Of a stretch of 6,144 bases of DNA, positions 5,392-6,144 are shown piece after piece. The translations under genes were made by a program, and so were the position numbers. The stretch spans positions 1-6,144 of the forward strand of contig QMPZ01000099.1 of the NCBI GenBank assembly GCA_003648815.1. The letters are read 5' to 3'. Position 1 is the stretch's first letter. Each line of letters starts with the position of its first letter. The stretch is from Candidatus Aerophobota bacterium (GTDB lineage: Bacteria; Aerophobota; Aerophobia; Aerophobales; B47-G16). The notes under the pieces were generated by a model, which saw nothing but the letters and a program-made list of their open reading frames with translations, ran no database searches and was not told the origin of the DNA.

Positions 5392-5810
5392 AACAGTCCT
5401 ACTATAAATACCGTTATTATCGCGACAATTATGGAAAGGAGAAAGCTCAAGATGTTTCTCAAAATTGCAAATTTTCTGCCAAGCAACAGTGCCTCAGCCG
5501 GAAGTTGAACCAATCCCACGGTAACCCATGCAACCAAAAATGAGGTAACCGCAACAAGACTTATTCCTTGCTTCAAAAATTCTCCTCCAAGAACATAGCT
5601 GGTAATAGGATTACCAGCAAGCACGCTTCCCAATCCACTTCCAATAATTGAATCCAGGAGGATGTTTTTGCTAAATAAGGCAGCATAATAGGATTTAGGC
5701 ATTAAAGTGCTCGCCAGGCCAATTAGCAAGATAGCTCCCACAAGTATGGGAAGGCTGTTAAATATAGATCTTGCTGATTTTATCATCGCACTCTTTAATT
5801 TTTCATTCAT
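5388..5810 (-). CDS. Half-size DUF318/ArsP-like permease, N-terminal half
   Basis: This 140-residue membrane protein has four hydrophobic helices at about 17-37, 49-75, 83-103 and 116-139. The block GSGLGSVLAGNPITSYVLGG (57-76) and the following AWVTVGLVQLPAEALLLGRK (94-113) are typical of the first half of DUF318 permeases. It is first of the four-gene cassette and overlaps the second half by ATGA. The chosen ATG has no Shine-Dalgarno sequence; instead a TAA of an upstream short frame ends one base before it (TAAATG), pointing to translational coupling. An alternative start at Met9 is possible but its ribosome-binding site is also weak. It should sit in the cytoplasmic membrane; the transported species is unknown. 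Confidence 0.8.
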   Translation of the reverse strand: MNEKLKSAMIKSARSIFNSLPILVGAILLIGLASTLMPKSYYAALFSKNILLDSIIGSGLGSVLAGNPITSYVLGGEFLKQGISLVAVTSFLVAWVTVGLVQLPAEALLLGRKFAILRNILSFLLSIIVAIITVFIVGLL

Positions 5811-5811
5811 T

Positions 5812-5916
5812 TTAGAACAAAGGGGTCAGTATATCAAATAATTTCCCTATCTCTCTTAAGCGTTCAAAAATCAAGGCCAGCCCCAGAATGTCCCGACCGT
5901 CTACCACTCTTTGCAA
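5812..5916 (-). CDS. Possible 34-residue ORF preceding the permease operon
   Basis: A frame from TTG 5916-5914 to TAA 5814-5812 reads MQRVVDGRDILGLALIFERL then REIGKLFDILTPLF. It is amphipathic to hydrophobic and looks like a small membrane-associated peptide or the tail of a protein. It overlaps the end of the TPR gene in another frame and ends one base before the permease ATG, which lacks its own ribosome-binding site. That coupling is the main support. The TTG start is uncertain, with AAGGA too far upstream (14 bases). It may instead be part of a frameshifted upstream gene or chance. Confidence 0.3.
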   Translation of the reverse strand: MQRVVDGRDILGLALIFERLREIGKLFDILTPLF

Positions 5917-6144
5917 CTTGAATCAGCCATTCCTTCATTTCAGGATCATCCCATAAAATTCCATTTCTCTCCCAGTAATAGTAAGCCTCATCATCTCCGC
6001 CGACAATATATCTATCGGGGAAAAGAGTTTTAGGTGTGTCTTTTCCTTAAAAGCTCTCTGGCTACCTTGGGACTTTTTCGAATAGCTTTCTTTAGTAAAA
6101 GGGTTGCCTTTTCTTTATCGCCCATTTTAAACAGGGCGTAGGGC
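5864..6144 (-). pseudogene. TPR-family protein, C-terminal part, split by frameshift (partial)
   Basis: From the window edge the frame reads a TPR-type helix pair, ALFKMGDKEKATLLLKKAIR then KSPKVARELLRK, and stops at TAA 6032-6030. One frame over, from about 6043, it continues DTPKTLFPDRYIVGGDDEAY then YYWERNGILWDDPEMKEWL, to TGA 5866-5864. Removing one A from the run at 6041-6044 joins the two. The pattern of a final TPR, xPxVxxxLLxK, then GGxDEAxxYWxxxxxLW and xxWL is, from memory, the usual ending of a bacterial TPR family, so the two parts belong together. The lesion is either a real mutation or a homopolymer error. The protein would be a cytoplasmic scaffold of unknown partner. The gene start at 1-103 may belong to a relative of it. 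Confidence 0.7.

Noticed and set aside
1..6144. CRISPR array, tRNA, rRNA or insertion sequence
   Set aside because: I saw no regularly spaced repeats, no cloverleaf with a TTCRA arm, no rRNA-like stretches and no transposase motif or terminal inverted repeats.

Overview
The window looks bacterial: dense genes with short overlaps, good Shine-Dalgarno sequences (AGGAGG-type) and no introns. Every gene I can support lies on the minus strand. Most of it is AT-rich, and the content (MNT/HEPN pair, half-size DUF318 permeases, NifX-like protein, peroxiredoxin, TPR protein) would fit an uncultivated, perhaps anaerobic or thermophilic bacterium. That taxonomic guess is inference; nothing here fixes the lineage.

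Layout from left to right (transcription runs right to left). (1) 1-103: start of a TPR-family-like gene leaving the window. (2) 104-290: leader containing short, probably degenerate reading frames. (3) 291-1038: a minimal nucleotidyltransferase (MNT) gene overlapping a HEPN gene by 4 bp. This is a toxin-antitoxin-like pair, but the HEPN frame is broken by a one-base shift at a T-run followed by three stop codons in a row. (4) 1039-1376: a non-coding gap with a 16-bp palindrome. (5) 1377-1754: a small four-helix membrane protein. (6) 1764-1908: a gap holding an orphan C-terminal-like frame. (7) 1909-4098: a 729-residue protein of two tandem alpha/beta-hydrolase lobes, clearly richer in GC than its neighbours. 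The first lobe keeps its catalytic serine; the second has alanine there. (8) 4099-4191: its leader, which can fold as an H-type pseudoknot just ahead of the ribosome-binding site. (9) 4192-5810: a tight operon of two half-size DUF318/ArsP-like permeases, a NifX/NifB-type cofactor-binding protein and a peroxiredoxin truncated at its C-terminus. A possible 34-residue leader ORF precedes it. (10) 5864-6144: the C-terminal part of a TPR gene, split by a one-base shift at an A-run.

The permeases and the NifX-like protein are translationally coupled and probably act together at the membrane, perhaps moving or sensing a metal, metalloid or sulfur species; the substrate is unknown. The hydrolase sits between two scars (a truncated peroxiredoxin on one side, an orphan gene tail on the other) and looks like an acquired or rearranged segment. 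The most notable points are the pseudo-catalytic second hydrolase lobe, the coupled permease/NifX cassette, the possible leader pseudoknot, and two homopolymer frameshifts that are either real decay, recoding or sequence error.
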